Shown piece by piece: positions 13,901-23,909 of a stretch of 64,000 nt of DNA. The translations under genes were made by a program, and so were the position numbers. The notes under the pieces were generated by a model, which had not been told where the DNA came from, ran no database searches, and saw only the letters and a program-made list of their open reading frames with translations. Numbering within the stretch: position 1 is the first letter of the stretch; each line of letters begins with the position of its first letter. The stretch is from Cotesia glomerata (Eukaryota; Arthropoda; Insecta; Hymenoptera; Braconidae). The stretch spans positions 27,329,152-27,393,151 of the forward strand of contig NC_058160.1 in NCBI RefSeq assembly GCF_020080835.1, read 5' to 3'.

Positions 13901-14872
13901 GTTACTAAAAGATTGGTTGCTTTGGCAAAAGAAGGAATCACTACTGCGCTAGTTGCTCTGGCTAAAACAGACAGCGACAACAGCAAGGAACTGATAGCCC
14001 GGGTTTTCAACGCGATATGCTCCCAGCAAGAGGTCAGAGGCATGGTGGTCCAGCAGGGAGGAGCCAAGGCTCTGCTGCCCTTGGCATTAAATGGAACCAA
14101 GAAGGGAAAGAAGCAAGCTGCTCAAGCATTGGCCAGAATTGGCATCACTATTAACCCAGAAGTCGCTTTTCCAGGTCAGCGAATCATGGAAGTCATCAGA
14201 CCGCTGCTGAACTTGTTGAGCCAGGACTGCTCGGCTCTGGAGAACTTTGAAGCGCTGATGGCGCTTTGTAATATTGCGGGGGTGAATGATGCCACTAGGA
14301 AGCACATGCTCAAGGAAGGGGCGTATCCTAAGGTTGAACATTACATGTTTGAGGATCACTTGATGCTCCAAAGGGCTGCGGTTCAGGTTGTTAATAATCT
14401 GGTGATGTGTGAAGATGCTATCAAGCTCTTTGAAGGTGATAATGATCGGGTGAAGTACTTGGTGATTTTGTCCAGCGATGAGGATCAAGAGACTAGTCTT
14501 GCTGCTTCAGGAGCTCTTGCTATGCTCACTGGGGTTAGTAACAAGGTTTGCCAGAAGATATTCGACAGTCGAAATTGGCTTGAGTCTATTCATTTCCTCT
14601 TGGCTAATCCCAATTCTGATGTCCAGCATCGGGGGGTTGTTATTGTGGCGAATATGATTAATAGTACGAAGGACACTGCCGCGAAGATTATTGATACGGA
14701 TATTATGGAGATTCTCATGGCGCTTATCAAGAGCGAGGATGTGAAAAATACAAAAATTAAAGATGTTGCGGCTACTGCGCTGGAAGCTGCTGCTAAGTGG
14801 AAACTTATTGAGAAGAAACCTGATGAAATTAATGAACCCAGCACGGAGAATCATCTGGAGTCGGTTGAATAA
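10908..14872 (+). CDS. unc-45: UNC-45 myosin chaperone (TPR + UCS)
   Basis: Co-chaperone that binds Hsp90 through its TPR domain and folds and assembles myosin motor domains through its UCS domain, in the cytosol and at sarcomeres. Two coding exons: 10908-11660 (251 codons, donor CAG|GTAATT) and 12803-14872; total 940 aa (fly 947). Residues about 6-115 are three TPRs (KEKGNEAFQKGNWEEALSYY, KNRAAVYLKQKDYEKVIKDC, RRCQAYEALGKYEEAYRDA). The rest is an armadillo-like superhelix. The C-terminal UCS region shows QRAAVQVVNNLV and LAASGALAMLTG. The start is the first ATG after the acceptor and begins directly at the TPR. A Helitron fills the intron. The last 40 codons plus 3' UTR are copied again at 15308-15480. 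Confidence 0.97.
11704..12769 (+). mobile_element. Non-autonomous Helitron, copy H1 (unc-45 intron)
   Basis: 5' end A|TCTACATTATTAAGAGAATAAG. 3' end is hairpin GCAGTCAC-ATA-GTGACTGC, then AAGGTTACTAG|T. TC start, sub-terminal hairpin, CTRR end and A/T insertion site are Helitron hallmarks. The body has three successive units of about 230 bp, each a large imperfect hairpin: TTTGAGTACCCACATCAATT, a TA-rich tip, then ATGTGGGTACTCAAATGAAA. No coding sequence. Confidence 0.8.
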
Positions 14873-15070
14873 TTTTTATGTGTACTTGATTTTTAATGAC
14901 AATCATTGCTTATTTAAGTTAAATAATTAGCTGATAATTTTTTTAGGAATAAGTAATTAAAATAATGGATTAATCTATCAAGACTTATGATCAATTGTTG
15001 AAGAATTGTTGCTTTTATTTATATTATATATATTGTATACTAAATATACGTACTTTGTATGAATTTTACA

Positions 15071-15076
15071 AATAAA
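15071..15076 (+). terminator. Probable unc-45 polyadenylation signal
   Basis: AATAAA about 200 bp after the unc-45 stop codon. It is copied at about 15632 in the duplicated segment. AATAAA is frequent by chance in this AT-rich DNA, so support is modest. Confidence 0.4.
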
Positions 15077-15138
15077 TATTTACAATTAGTTACAAATAGT
15101 TGTTTTTTTTTTTTAATTATTTTAGTTAATTGTTTTAA

Positions 15139-15261
15139 TTACGGTTTCAAAAATGGGTGCTCGAGCGCATCGTTCGCTGAAATGCGAGTTTTATAATCTA
15201 CATCCAATAAGCATGACAATAAATCATATGCTTCGGGCGGATAATTTTCAGCTAATGTATT
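15139..15261 (-). CDS. Duplicate CDC7 terminal exon (possible alternative last exon)
   Basis: 41 codons, including the stop, nearly identical to the CDC7 last exon at 15822-15700. It reads NTLAENYPPEAYDLLSCLLD, then ISANDALEHPFLKP-stop. Differences seen by eye are TT to PP and R to C. The acceptor TTTCCAAG|AAT is preserved, so in principle the CDC7 transcript could splice to it, giving a protein of the same length. Whether it is used is unknown. It lies distal to the first copy, so it may be silent. Confidence 0.5.
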   Translation of the reverse strand, partial: NTLAENYPPEAYDLLSCLLDVDYKTRISANDALEHPFLKP

Positions 15262-15307
15262 CTTGGAAATAATAAAAAAATAATAAAATAAGTTACTAAT
15301 AAAAAAA

Positions 15308-15423
15308 TAAAAGATGTAGCTATGAGCGAGTTGGAAGCTGCTGCTTAGTGGAAACTTATTGAGAAGAAACCTGATGAAATTACTGAACCCAGCTCAGATA
15401 ATCATCTGGAGTCGGTTGAATAA
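15308..15423 (+). pseudogene. unc-45 3'-end fragment (duplicated, non-coding)
   Basis: Matches the terminal codons of unc-45: GAAGCTGCTGCT, AAACTTATTGAGAAGAAACC, then CATCTGGAGTCGGTTGAATAA. It has a premature TAG and several substitutions and no splice link to unc-45. It is a remnant of the tandem duplication. Confidence 0.85.
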
Positions 15424-15699
15424 TTTTTATTTATATGTACTTAATTTTTAATGACAATCATTGCTTATTTAAGTTAAATAATTTGCTGAAAATTTTTTTT
15501 TATGAATAAGTAATAATAAAAATAATGGATTAATTTATCAAGACTTATGATCAATTGTTGAAAAATTGTTGCTTTTATTTATATTATATATATTGTATAC
15601 AAAATATACATACTTTGTATGAATTTTACAAATAAATATTTACAATTAGTTACAAATAGTTGTTTTTTTTTTTTTAATTATTTTAGTTAATAGTTTTAA

Positions 15700-18600
15700 T
15701 TACGGTTTCAAAAATGGGTGCTCGAGCGCATCGTTCGCTGAAATGCGAGTTTTATAATCTACGTCCAATAAACGTGACAATAAATCGTATGCTTCGGTTG
15801 TATAATTTTCAGCTAATGTATTCTTGGAAATAATAAAAAAATAATAAAATAAATTACTAATAAAAAAATAAAATTTAAATTGAAATAATAAAAATAAAAT
15901 AAAATACCTTTCGGTTATTAGTAGTGTTATTTTGTTGGGAAATATTGTAACTTCTTTGGCGCAATTTTTGACAAAGTGTAATCAAATCAATTCCTATTAT
16001 ATTTTCACTACAAATTAATTTTTTACCTACGTTGAAAATTGAAAAAATAAAAAAAAAAAATAATTAAGTAAATAAAATAAATAAAATTAAAACTGAAATA
16101 AAAAATTATTTAAAATAAAAAATAAAAATTACCCAGTTTATTAGCGCACTGTTGAATTTTTGCACTACCAAATACTGTTATCATTTCTGCTAACGCAGTA
16201 GTATCATCTGGACATCGAAAAAATGGCTGAGTTGCACTTAAGATGCACAGCATTATTATTCCACTTGCCCATACGTCTATTGCTGTTTAATTATTGTAAT
16301 ATAAAATTAATTTTTAAAATTTTATTTTCTTTACATTGAAAAAAATTTACTAAAAAAAATAAACAATTTTAAACCTGGAGTTTGATGCGGATATTTCAAC
16401 AAAACTTCAGGTGGTCTGTACCCAGGAGTACCAGCTCTCGAAGCAACTTGTGACGGCTTTAACAAACAGTTAGAGCACACCTGAGGCTTGCCAAAGCAGC
16501 AAGATTTACTTTCCACCGAAGACTTTTTTAGTGTTGCTTGAGATTGTCGATTATTCTACAAGAAAATTAAACTCTATTTTATTTGTCATAATTATAGAAT
16601 TTAAATGGATAAATTTAAAGTACCTCATCACCCCGCTTTCTTTTCATAGATAAACTTTCAAAGTGGTCATTTAAATTATTATTAATACAATTATTATTAT
16701 TTTGCGTGTCTTCAATATAATTTTGGGCCAATCCAAAATCTACTAATAAGTACCTGCAAAAAAATAGAGTACATTAATGTAATGTTTGAATAATAATAAT
16801 AAAAAAAAAAAATCCTATTAGTGGAATTTTTTCTTTCAATGAAAAAATGTTCTACTTGGAATAAAAATTCAAAAGTTTTTTGATCTAACCCAAGTGGCAC
16901 AAATTTTTTTTGTCAATACTTTGTTAAATTTAAGTTGACAATTACAAATTTCTGACTTCTTGGTAAATAAAATCTCCCAAAAAGTCAACATTTTTTTTTG
17001 TGACGCTTGGGAAAGGTCTTAAAAATTATAAATAATATATTAATAATAGAAATTAATGATTTAGTTAGTTAAATAAGTACCAAAATCAAAAAAAGTGTCA
17101 GTAATGTAATCCTCGCCACTAATGAGGTTTTTTACCTTATACTTACTTTTTATGGCGACGATCATATAAAAAATTGCTAGGCTTCACATCTCGATGAATA
17201 ATATTGAATAAATGTACTTTACGTAACGCTATTAATAAAGCTCTCATGTACTGTTTAAGTTCATTTTGGTTCATATCACCCACATAATCCTAAAAATATA
17301 AATTGATAAATTATACTTGCTCCAAACTAATTTTAAGTAATAACTTGCATCATTGCCAATAACAGAATAATTTAGACATTTAAAATTTTTTTTTAAATAA
17401 ACTAGGTCGAAAAATTATTTTTGAAAAATTGCATTTATAATTTTTTAGAGTTTCTAAAGATGAAATTTTTTAAAATAAGTTTTTCTTGACATTATTATTT
17501 GATAAAAAAATTTTCGGCAAGATAATAACTCTACTCTTTACTTCTCTATTCATAAATATCTCTATACTAAATAGTCAATTCCTAAATAACACTATTTCTA
17601 AATATCTCTATTCTTAAATATCTTTATTCCTAAATAATAACTATTTCTAAATAACTCTGTGCGTAAAAATCACTATTCTTAAATAACTCTATTCGTAAAT
17701 TAACTTTTATTCTTTTCTTGAATATCTCTATTCCTGAATGATTTAATTATAGAACATTTTTGAAACTGCATTTAAAAAAAAAAAAAACGAGTGAATTAAT
17801 TATAATTAATCAATTAGGGAGCTTTGAAAAACTTACTTTTCATTGTCAGCGAAAATCAAAATTGTTATTAACTTAGCAAAGCGCGATACTTTACTAGGTA
17901 TATGTAGAATGATTAATTCGTACGGCATATTGAAAATGTATATTAATTCTAAGCTTAATTACAAGAAATTCATAAACATACATTGATAAAAAAATTGACT
18001 TGACTCAAGAGCCAAACTCTTGAACCAAGAATTCCATTTTGAAGAAAATGATTTTCTTTAGTCAAGAGAATAAATTTTTGACTCAAGAAAATTTTCTTAG
18101 ATCAAGAATAATTTCTTAGCTCAAGAATTTATTCAGCATCATGACAATAAAAATTAAGTTTTTCAAAACTCCCTAATTGATTAATTACAATTAATTCACT
18201 CGTTTTTTTAAAATGTATATAAAATAGAGATATTTACGAATAGAGTTATTTAAGAATAGAGATATTTACAAATAGAGTTATTTAGAAATAAAGACAATTG
18301 AGAATAGACAAATTTAGAATAAAAGTTAATTTACGAATAGAGTTATTTAAGAATAGAGATTTTTACGCACAGAGTTATTTAGAAATAGTTATTATTTAGG
18401 AATAGAAATATTTAAGAATAGAGTTATTTAGAAATAGTGGTATTTAGGAATTGAACTATTTAGTATAGAGATATTTATGAATAGAGAAGTAAAGAGTATA
18501 GTTATTATCTTGCAATTAAATTATAACAAAAAAATATTTTCTAAAAATTACACTTACATTTTTAAAAGTTTTATAAAAATAAAATTTTTTTTTTATTTTT

Positions 18601-18815
18601 CTGTAATAATTTTTTCAATAAAAGAAAAATTCTAAAAATTTTTAGATGTCGGCTAACTTAATTTTCATCTCAATAATTTATTAAAATAAAAACTCACTGA
18701 AAATTTATAGTGTCTCATATAAGGCATCACAAAGGCAACGGACGGTCCATTTCTTATACATAATTCTACACCTACGACATTATCAGCTCCACTAAAAATT
18801 AAAAAAATTAATTAA

Positions 18816-18848
<33 letters not shown>

Positions 18849-19192
18849 ACCCAATTTCTTGCAAACATTTTAATTCACGTTCAATCCTAGATGGTGGATA
18901 CGTTGGCACGATATGTTTAATTGCGAATTTCTTGGAATCACAGTTAGATTTCATTGTTGCTAAGTAAACATTACTAAATGTTCCCTCACCGACTTTGTAA
19001 TGAATATCAAATAATTCTTTCAAGAGAGGAATTTCATCCATCAATAATTCTACCTCACTTTTTTTACCTGAAATTAAAAAAACAAATTTTAATTACAAAT
19101 AAATGAGTAAAAATAACCTTAATTGTTAAATATAATTTATTTAATCATAGGTTACCTTTTTCATTGTTGGCTACTTCTGAATTGTCAGTCAT
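15700..19192 (-). CDS. CDC7: CDC7 protein kinase (DDK catalytic subunit)
   Basis: Ser/Thr kinase that, with its activator Dbf4, phosphorylates MCM2-7 to fire replication origins in the nucleus. Nine exons (minus): 19192-19156, 19067-18851, 18791-18698, 17289-17147, 16753-16624, 16555-16375, 16282-16133, 16026-15908, 15822-15700. Phases chain throughout to 397 aa. Visible kinase parts: glycine loop VGEGTFSNVY (about 38-47), AIKHI with Lys about 63, IIHRDVKPSNFLYD, LLVDFGLAQ, RAGTPGYRPPEVL, and AIDVWASGIIMLC. The C-terminal EAYDLL..LEHPF is subdomain XI. CDC7-type kinase inserts are short, notably QVCSNCLLKPSQ before the APE-like PPE. The length is below the human 574, mainly from short inserts. 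The gene has a divergent 5' neighbour (B3GALT6) and a convergent 3' neighbour (unc-45). Confidence 0.95.
16889..17011. mobile_element. Small MITE, CCCAAGTGGCACAAA family (CDC7 intron)
   Basis: Starts CCCAAGTGGCACAAATTTTT and ends TTTTTTGTGACGCTTGGG, inverted ends of about 20 nt. The core has GTCAATACTTTGTTAAATTT and AAAAAGTCAACATTTTTT. A larger relative lies at 41014-41229. Confidence 0.75.
17522..18508. mobile_element. Large foldback element in CDC7 intron 3
   Basis: The left arm (about 17522-17838) and right arm (about 18149-18508) are inverted copies. The left has CTCTACTCTTTACTTCTC, repeated TCTCTATTCxTAAATAxx words, and CTCGTTTTTTT-side sequence. The right has the reverse complement, ending GAGAAGTAAAGAGTATAG. 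The arms are made of a degenerate roughly 18-nt unit (CTATTCxTAAATAxxTx). The centre (about 17840-18148) has TCAAGAA/TTCTTGA words like the element at 7995-8290. No open frame. Confidence 0.75.
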
Positions 19193-19521
19193 TTTATAAA
19201 TAAATAAAAAAATCTTTCTATAAATAAATAATTTATATCAACAGTGAAGCTAACTAAAATAAAGGATTAAAAAAAAAAAGTATTGTTTACTAAAAATTTT
19301 AGGCGCCAATTTAAATAAAATTTTTCATCTTCATTCTTCCAATTCGTAAAGTCTAATTTTCATGTTAGACTATAGATCAGCTGATCAGCTGATATTTATG
19401 TATATGTTGTGTAAAGTTGTTTGTAAAATATTTTTATAAAATTAGAGTTCAAAAAAATCGTTAGATATTTTTTTATAAAATAATAAATAAATCCGCCTAA
19501 TAAATAGTCAATTTTATAAAA
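19193..19521. promoter_or_regulatory. Bidirectional promoter region CDC7 / B3GALT6
   Basis: Only 329 bp separate the two start codons, which point away from each other. A palindromic tandem motif GATCAGCTGATCAGCTGAT sits at about 19375-19393 with CAGCTG E-box cores. A second inverted pair nearby reads GTCTAA..TTAGAC (19351-19370). No TATA box stands out above the AT background. Confidence 0.5.
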
Positions 19522-22500
19522 ATGTATAATTTAACAAGATTGTCAAATAAAAAATTAATAATACGTTTAAATCTAGTGACAATAATAATTGTAATATTTA
19601 TAATAATGTTAATATATTCTTTATTACTTAAACAATGTAGATTTTCATCCAGTAATGACAGTAATTCACAGGTATGAAAATTAAATTAACCATAATAAAA
19701 ATTATTTTAGTAGATATTTAACAATTCTGTAACAAATAAATTATGGCAAAAAAAAAAATAGAAAAAATAATTGACAGGTAGAAATTTTAATAAATTAAAA
19801 ATGCAATTTTTTAAAAATAATTTTTTGAAACGAATTTTTTTATTAAATAAAATAAAAAATTGTATATCATTCAAGTTAGCAGTCATTAGACCATTTTTTT
19901 AAATTTTATTTAATAAACAAATTTGCTCCAAAAAATTATTTTTAAAAAATTGCATTTTCAATTTTTTTAATTTCTACACGTCAATTTTTTAATAATTTTT
20001 TTCTTGTCATAATTTATTTGTTAAAAAAATTATCAAATATCTGCTAAATTAATTTATAACACTAAAGTTAGCCGACGTTTTTAATTTTTTTTAATTATTA
20101 AATTAGAACTAAAAAATATTTTTTTTAAAATTGCATTTAAAGTTTTTCAAGTTTTTTACAAATGAAAATTTTTTTTTATTTTGCAATAATTTTTTTTAAT
20201 AAAAAAAAAGTTCTAAAAATTTTTAAATGTCGGCTAACTTTAATGTCATAAATTAATCAACCTTGAAAAATTTTTAATTTGAAATGTAGATCATTTGAAA
20301 AATTTTAAGTGCAATTTTTAAAAAATATTTTTTTATTTATAATTTTTATTAATTAAAAAAATCAAAAAATTGTCAAGTGTTTTCTAATTTCCGTGTTATT
20401 TTACAGGTGAAAAAGCAAAAATACAGATTGTTGATACTAATACTAACCAGCCCGGACAATATGAGGGAGCGAGTGACGATTCGGAAAACCTGGTTGTCTG
20501 AGAAGAATGACAACGTGAAGCATCTATTTGCAATCGGCACGCAGAATATCGAGTTGGAGAATTACGAGACACTGCAATCGGAGCAGGCAAAGTTCAAAGA
20601 CTTGCTTCTGCTGCCGAAACTGCGCGACGCTTATGGAACTCTGACCAAAAAAGTCTCCCAGTCGTTCCAGAGAATTTATGACCTGTATGACTTTGATTAT
20701 TTGCTGAAGGTAGACGATGATTCCTTCGTCGTGCTCCATAAATTGCTGGTTAATCTTGACACCTGGGAAGCTAAGGGCTACAGAAAGGAACTCTACTGGG
20801 GATTTTTTAATGGAAAAGCTCAAGTTAAGAGGCTTGGTGCCTGGAAAGAGACTGAATGGAACCTCTGTGATCATTATTTGCCGTATGCTGTTGGCGGTGG
20901 ATATGTTTTGTCTTATAATCTTGTAAAATATATTGCTATTAATGCTGATAGTTTAAGGTAAATTTTTATAATATTTATTTAATTTATGAAATTGAAATTA
21001 ATAAACATCTATTAATTTTTTTAATTTTTATTAACTAAATTATTGTGAAAAGATTTTAATAAAAAAATTTCACTTGTAAAAATAAATAAAAATTACAGTG
21101 CAATTTTTTTTTTAATATTTTTTTTATAATTGATTTATAATAAAGAATAAAAAAAAATTTCAGATGTCTGCTGATTTCAATATCATATTTAGTATGACAA
21201 ATTATAATGACACTTAAATTAGCAGACACTTGACAGTTTTTTGATTTTTCTTCAAAAATAAGGTCCAGAAATTTATTTTTAAAAAATTGTATTTATAATT
21301 TTTTAGAGATTATAAATATGATACTAAAGTTAGCTGACAACTTTTAATTTTTTAATTTTTATAGAAAATCAATTATATTATAAAAATGCTTTAAAAAATT
21401 TCCACTAATAATCTATATTATTAAAATTTTATGCCCAGAATAGTCATATGATAAAATCGGTTTTTTTTAGTGAAATTTAGTGTCATTGCGAAGGTCTTGA
21501 TTTGAATCTGTGCCTTTTCAAGGTTTCATATCATTCTCACCGATAGTCCATTTATTATGATAATTACTTAGGCTGTATTTGAAAAAAAATACCCTATCTC
21601 TAGATACATAATTAAGAAATGTCCCTGTATCTCGTAAACTATTGACATTTTTAAAGATATAAGCTCACCCCGACATTACACTCATCGAGACCTTTCATTT
21701 GAGTACCCTCATCAATTTTTCATATATTTATATATATTTTATATATGTATATTTGAAAAATATATCAAAATGCATGTGGGTACTCAAATGAAAGCTCTTG
21801 ATGAGTGTAACATCGGGATGAGTTTATATCTTTAATAACGTCAATAGTTAAGAAATTACATTGAATCTTGTCATCTAATGATATTTTTAAAGATATAAGC
21901 TCATACCGATGTTACACTCATCGAGACCTTTCATTTGAGTACCCATATCAATTTTTCATATATTTTATATATTTATATATATTACATATATGTATATATT
22001 AAAAATATATCAAAAATGCATGTGGGTACTTAAATGAAAGCTCTTGATGAGTGTAACATCAAGATAAGCTTATATCTTTAAAAACGTCAATAATTAAAAA
22101 AGTATAGTGGAATTTAACAAAAGTAATTATTTAATAAACCAAAATTTTATTTATTTCTAGTTCACAAGTCACGGCAGTCACATAGTTACTGCAAGGTTGC
22201 TAGTTTTATTTAATTTCTAAATGTGGAATTTTTTGATTAAATTTTTTTTATAATAATATAATTACTATAAAATACTAAAAAAATTTTTAATGTCAGTTAA
22301 CTTGTGTCTTCTTCTAAAAATAGATTTTTGTTTTATAAATTTTCTTGCCATAATTTATTTTTCAAAAAATGATCCAATTTTTCGTTAATTTAAGTATCAT
22401 TAAACTATCAAAAAAGAAATAATTAAAAATACTAAATTAAAAAATCACTTCTTAAATTTCAGATTATTTAATTCTGAAGATGTTTCGGTAGGCTTATGGC

Positions 22501-22740
22501 TATCGGCGCTAGCAAACATAGAACGGCGGCATGACATAAGATTTGATACAGAGTATCGTTCCCGTGGGTGTTCAAATGAATATTTAATAACACATAAACA
22601 GTCGACTGAAAGTATGAAAGCACTCCACGATCACTATACAATGACGGGTAATTTATGCAGTAAAGAATTCTCAAGTAGAATGAGCTATCAGTACAATTGG
22701 ACAGTTCCACCCAGTCAATGTTGTGTTCGTAAGGCTGGGA

Positions 22741-22748
<8 letters not shown>
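19522..22748 (+). CDS. B3GALT6: Beta-1,3-galactosyltransferase 6 (GAG linker GalT-II)
   Basis: Golgi type II membrane enzyme that adds the second galactose (beta-1,3) of the GlcA-Gal-Gal-Xyl linker on proteoglycan cores. Exons 19522-19671, 20407-20957, 22463-22748; phases join to 328 aa (human 329). Exon 1 gives a short cytoplasmic tail, then a hydrophobic anchor (residues about 19-40, LVTIIIVIFIIMLIYSLLL) and stem. Exon 2 carries the GT31 fold: LTSPDNMRERVTIRKTWL, the metal-binding DDD at about residues 153-155 in LLKVDDDSFVV, and PYAVGGGYVLS. Exon 3 has EDVSVGLWL and FDTEYRSRGCSNEYLITHKQ, and ends PPSQCCVRKAGMI, a family-specific tail. The start is the first ATG and gives the anchor directly. 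Intron 2 contains a Helitron. Confidence 0.96.
21412..22203 (+). mobile_element. Non-autonomous Helitron, copy H2 (B3GALT6 intron 2)
   Basis: 5' end A|TCTATATTATT. 3' end GCAGTCACATAGTTACTGC, then AAGGTTGCTAG|T. The internal hairpin units TGAGTACCCxCATCAATTTT and GCATGTGGGTACTxAAATGA are present twice. Same family as 11704-12769. Confidence 0.8.
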
Positions 22749-22777
<29 letters not shown>

Positions 22778-23909
22778 ACCGCCTACAGTCAATCTAGTCC
22801 TCCATTGTCTTCTCTAAAGTCAAACGCAATAAATTAATTTTATTTATTAATAAAAAAAAATCTAGTCAATAATATTTGTAAATAATTTTTATTAGTTGCC
22901 TGATGAAAAAAATTTAAAGAAATACATAACTCGAATAAGGGTTCAAAATTAAAGCTTACATTCTCAAATAATAAACTTTTAATTTATTTAAAGTTGAGAT
23001 AAATAACTAAAAAAAATTTCATTTAAATAAAACATAAAAAAAATATTTATATTACAAGACTGGTGCGAATGTCTTAATTAATTATTATAAGTATTTTAAT
23101 ATTATTATTATTAATTATTATTATTATCAATAATTATTTTAATTAGTTGATTTATAAAATATAAAAACAGTATTTAACTAGTTAATTAATAAACACATAT
23201 AATAATTTATATACAATTGTAAAGATTTAGTTATATGCTTATAGATTAAATACACTTTTTTAATTATTTAATTCCATAATCTAATTCATTTATTTATCTA
23301 TTTACTTCAATGATCAATCGGTTAATCACAGACGTTCAAAAATCGGCCATTTGAGTATAAAATTCTTAGATAAACTTAATAACTAAATAGACATACATTT
23401 TCAATATTAATAAATAAAACTTAAACTTTTAAATGAAGTAAAAAATTAAATTCATGATAATAATTATGATTATTAAATAAATTGGCCGATTCTCAAAACT
23501 TTAAATAAATCTGCGATAAACCTAACAAAACTGTTTTTGCATTACACTCTTAATGAATATTATATATATATATAAAATAAATACTTTGTAATACCATTGC
23601 AATAATTGATAGGCATATATAATAATATATATTTCTTAACCAATCACATAAATATATTCACATTGAATGCAATGCAAACGCAGTCTCAGAAAAGATTGAA
23701 AAGATGCGATTTATTAATTATCTAAACTAACTACCTAACTAATTAATTATATCAATTTTATATAACTTCATTTCATTTCTACCTAGTACTCATTTTTTAC
23801 ATTATCAAAATGAGTTGTTTTTAATTTAATTTAATTTATTTATCAATCCTGCCGAGAGAAGACTTTAGAAAATTAATAAGTGTGTTACACTGTTGTTAAT
23901 TTACAAAAG
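22749..23909. other. Convergent intergenic region B3GALT6 / ING
   Basis: Begins with a poly(A) run of about 27 nt right after the B3GALT6 stop, with AATAAA at 22828. The remainder is AT-rich with short TAA runs and no coding signal. It holds the 3' UTRs of two converging genes. Confidence 0.5.

Larger units (their letters stand above)
14757..15862. repeat. Tandem duplication spanning unc-45 and CDC7 3' ends
   Basis: About 14757-15303 is repeated as about 15304-15862 (offset about 555-561 bp). It carries the last codons and 3' UTR of unc-45 (+) and the last exon of CDC7 (-). The left copy completes unc-45 and the right copy completes CDC7. The right-hand unc-45 fragment (15308-15423) has an in-frame TAG where unc-45 has AAG (..GCTGCTTAGTGG), so it is dead. 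The left-hand CDC7 exon copy (15139-15261) is still open with an intact acceptor. Confidence 0.85.
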
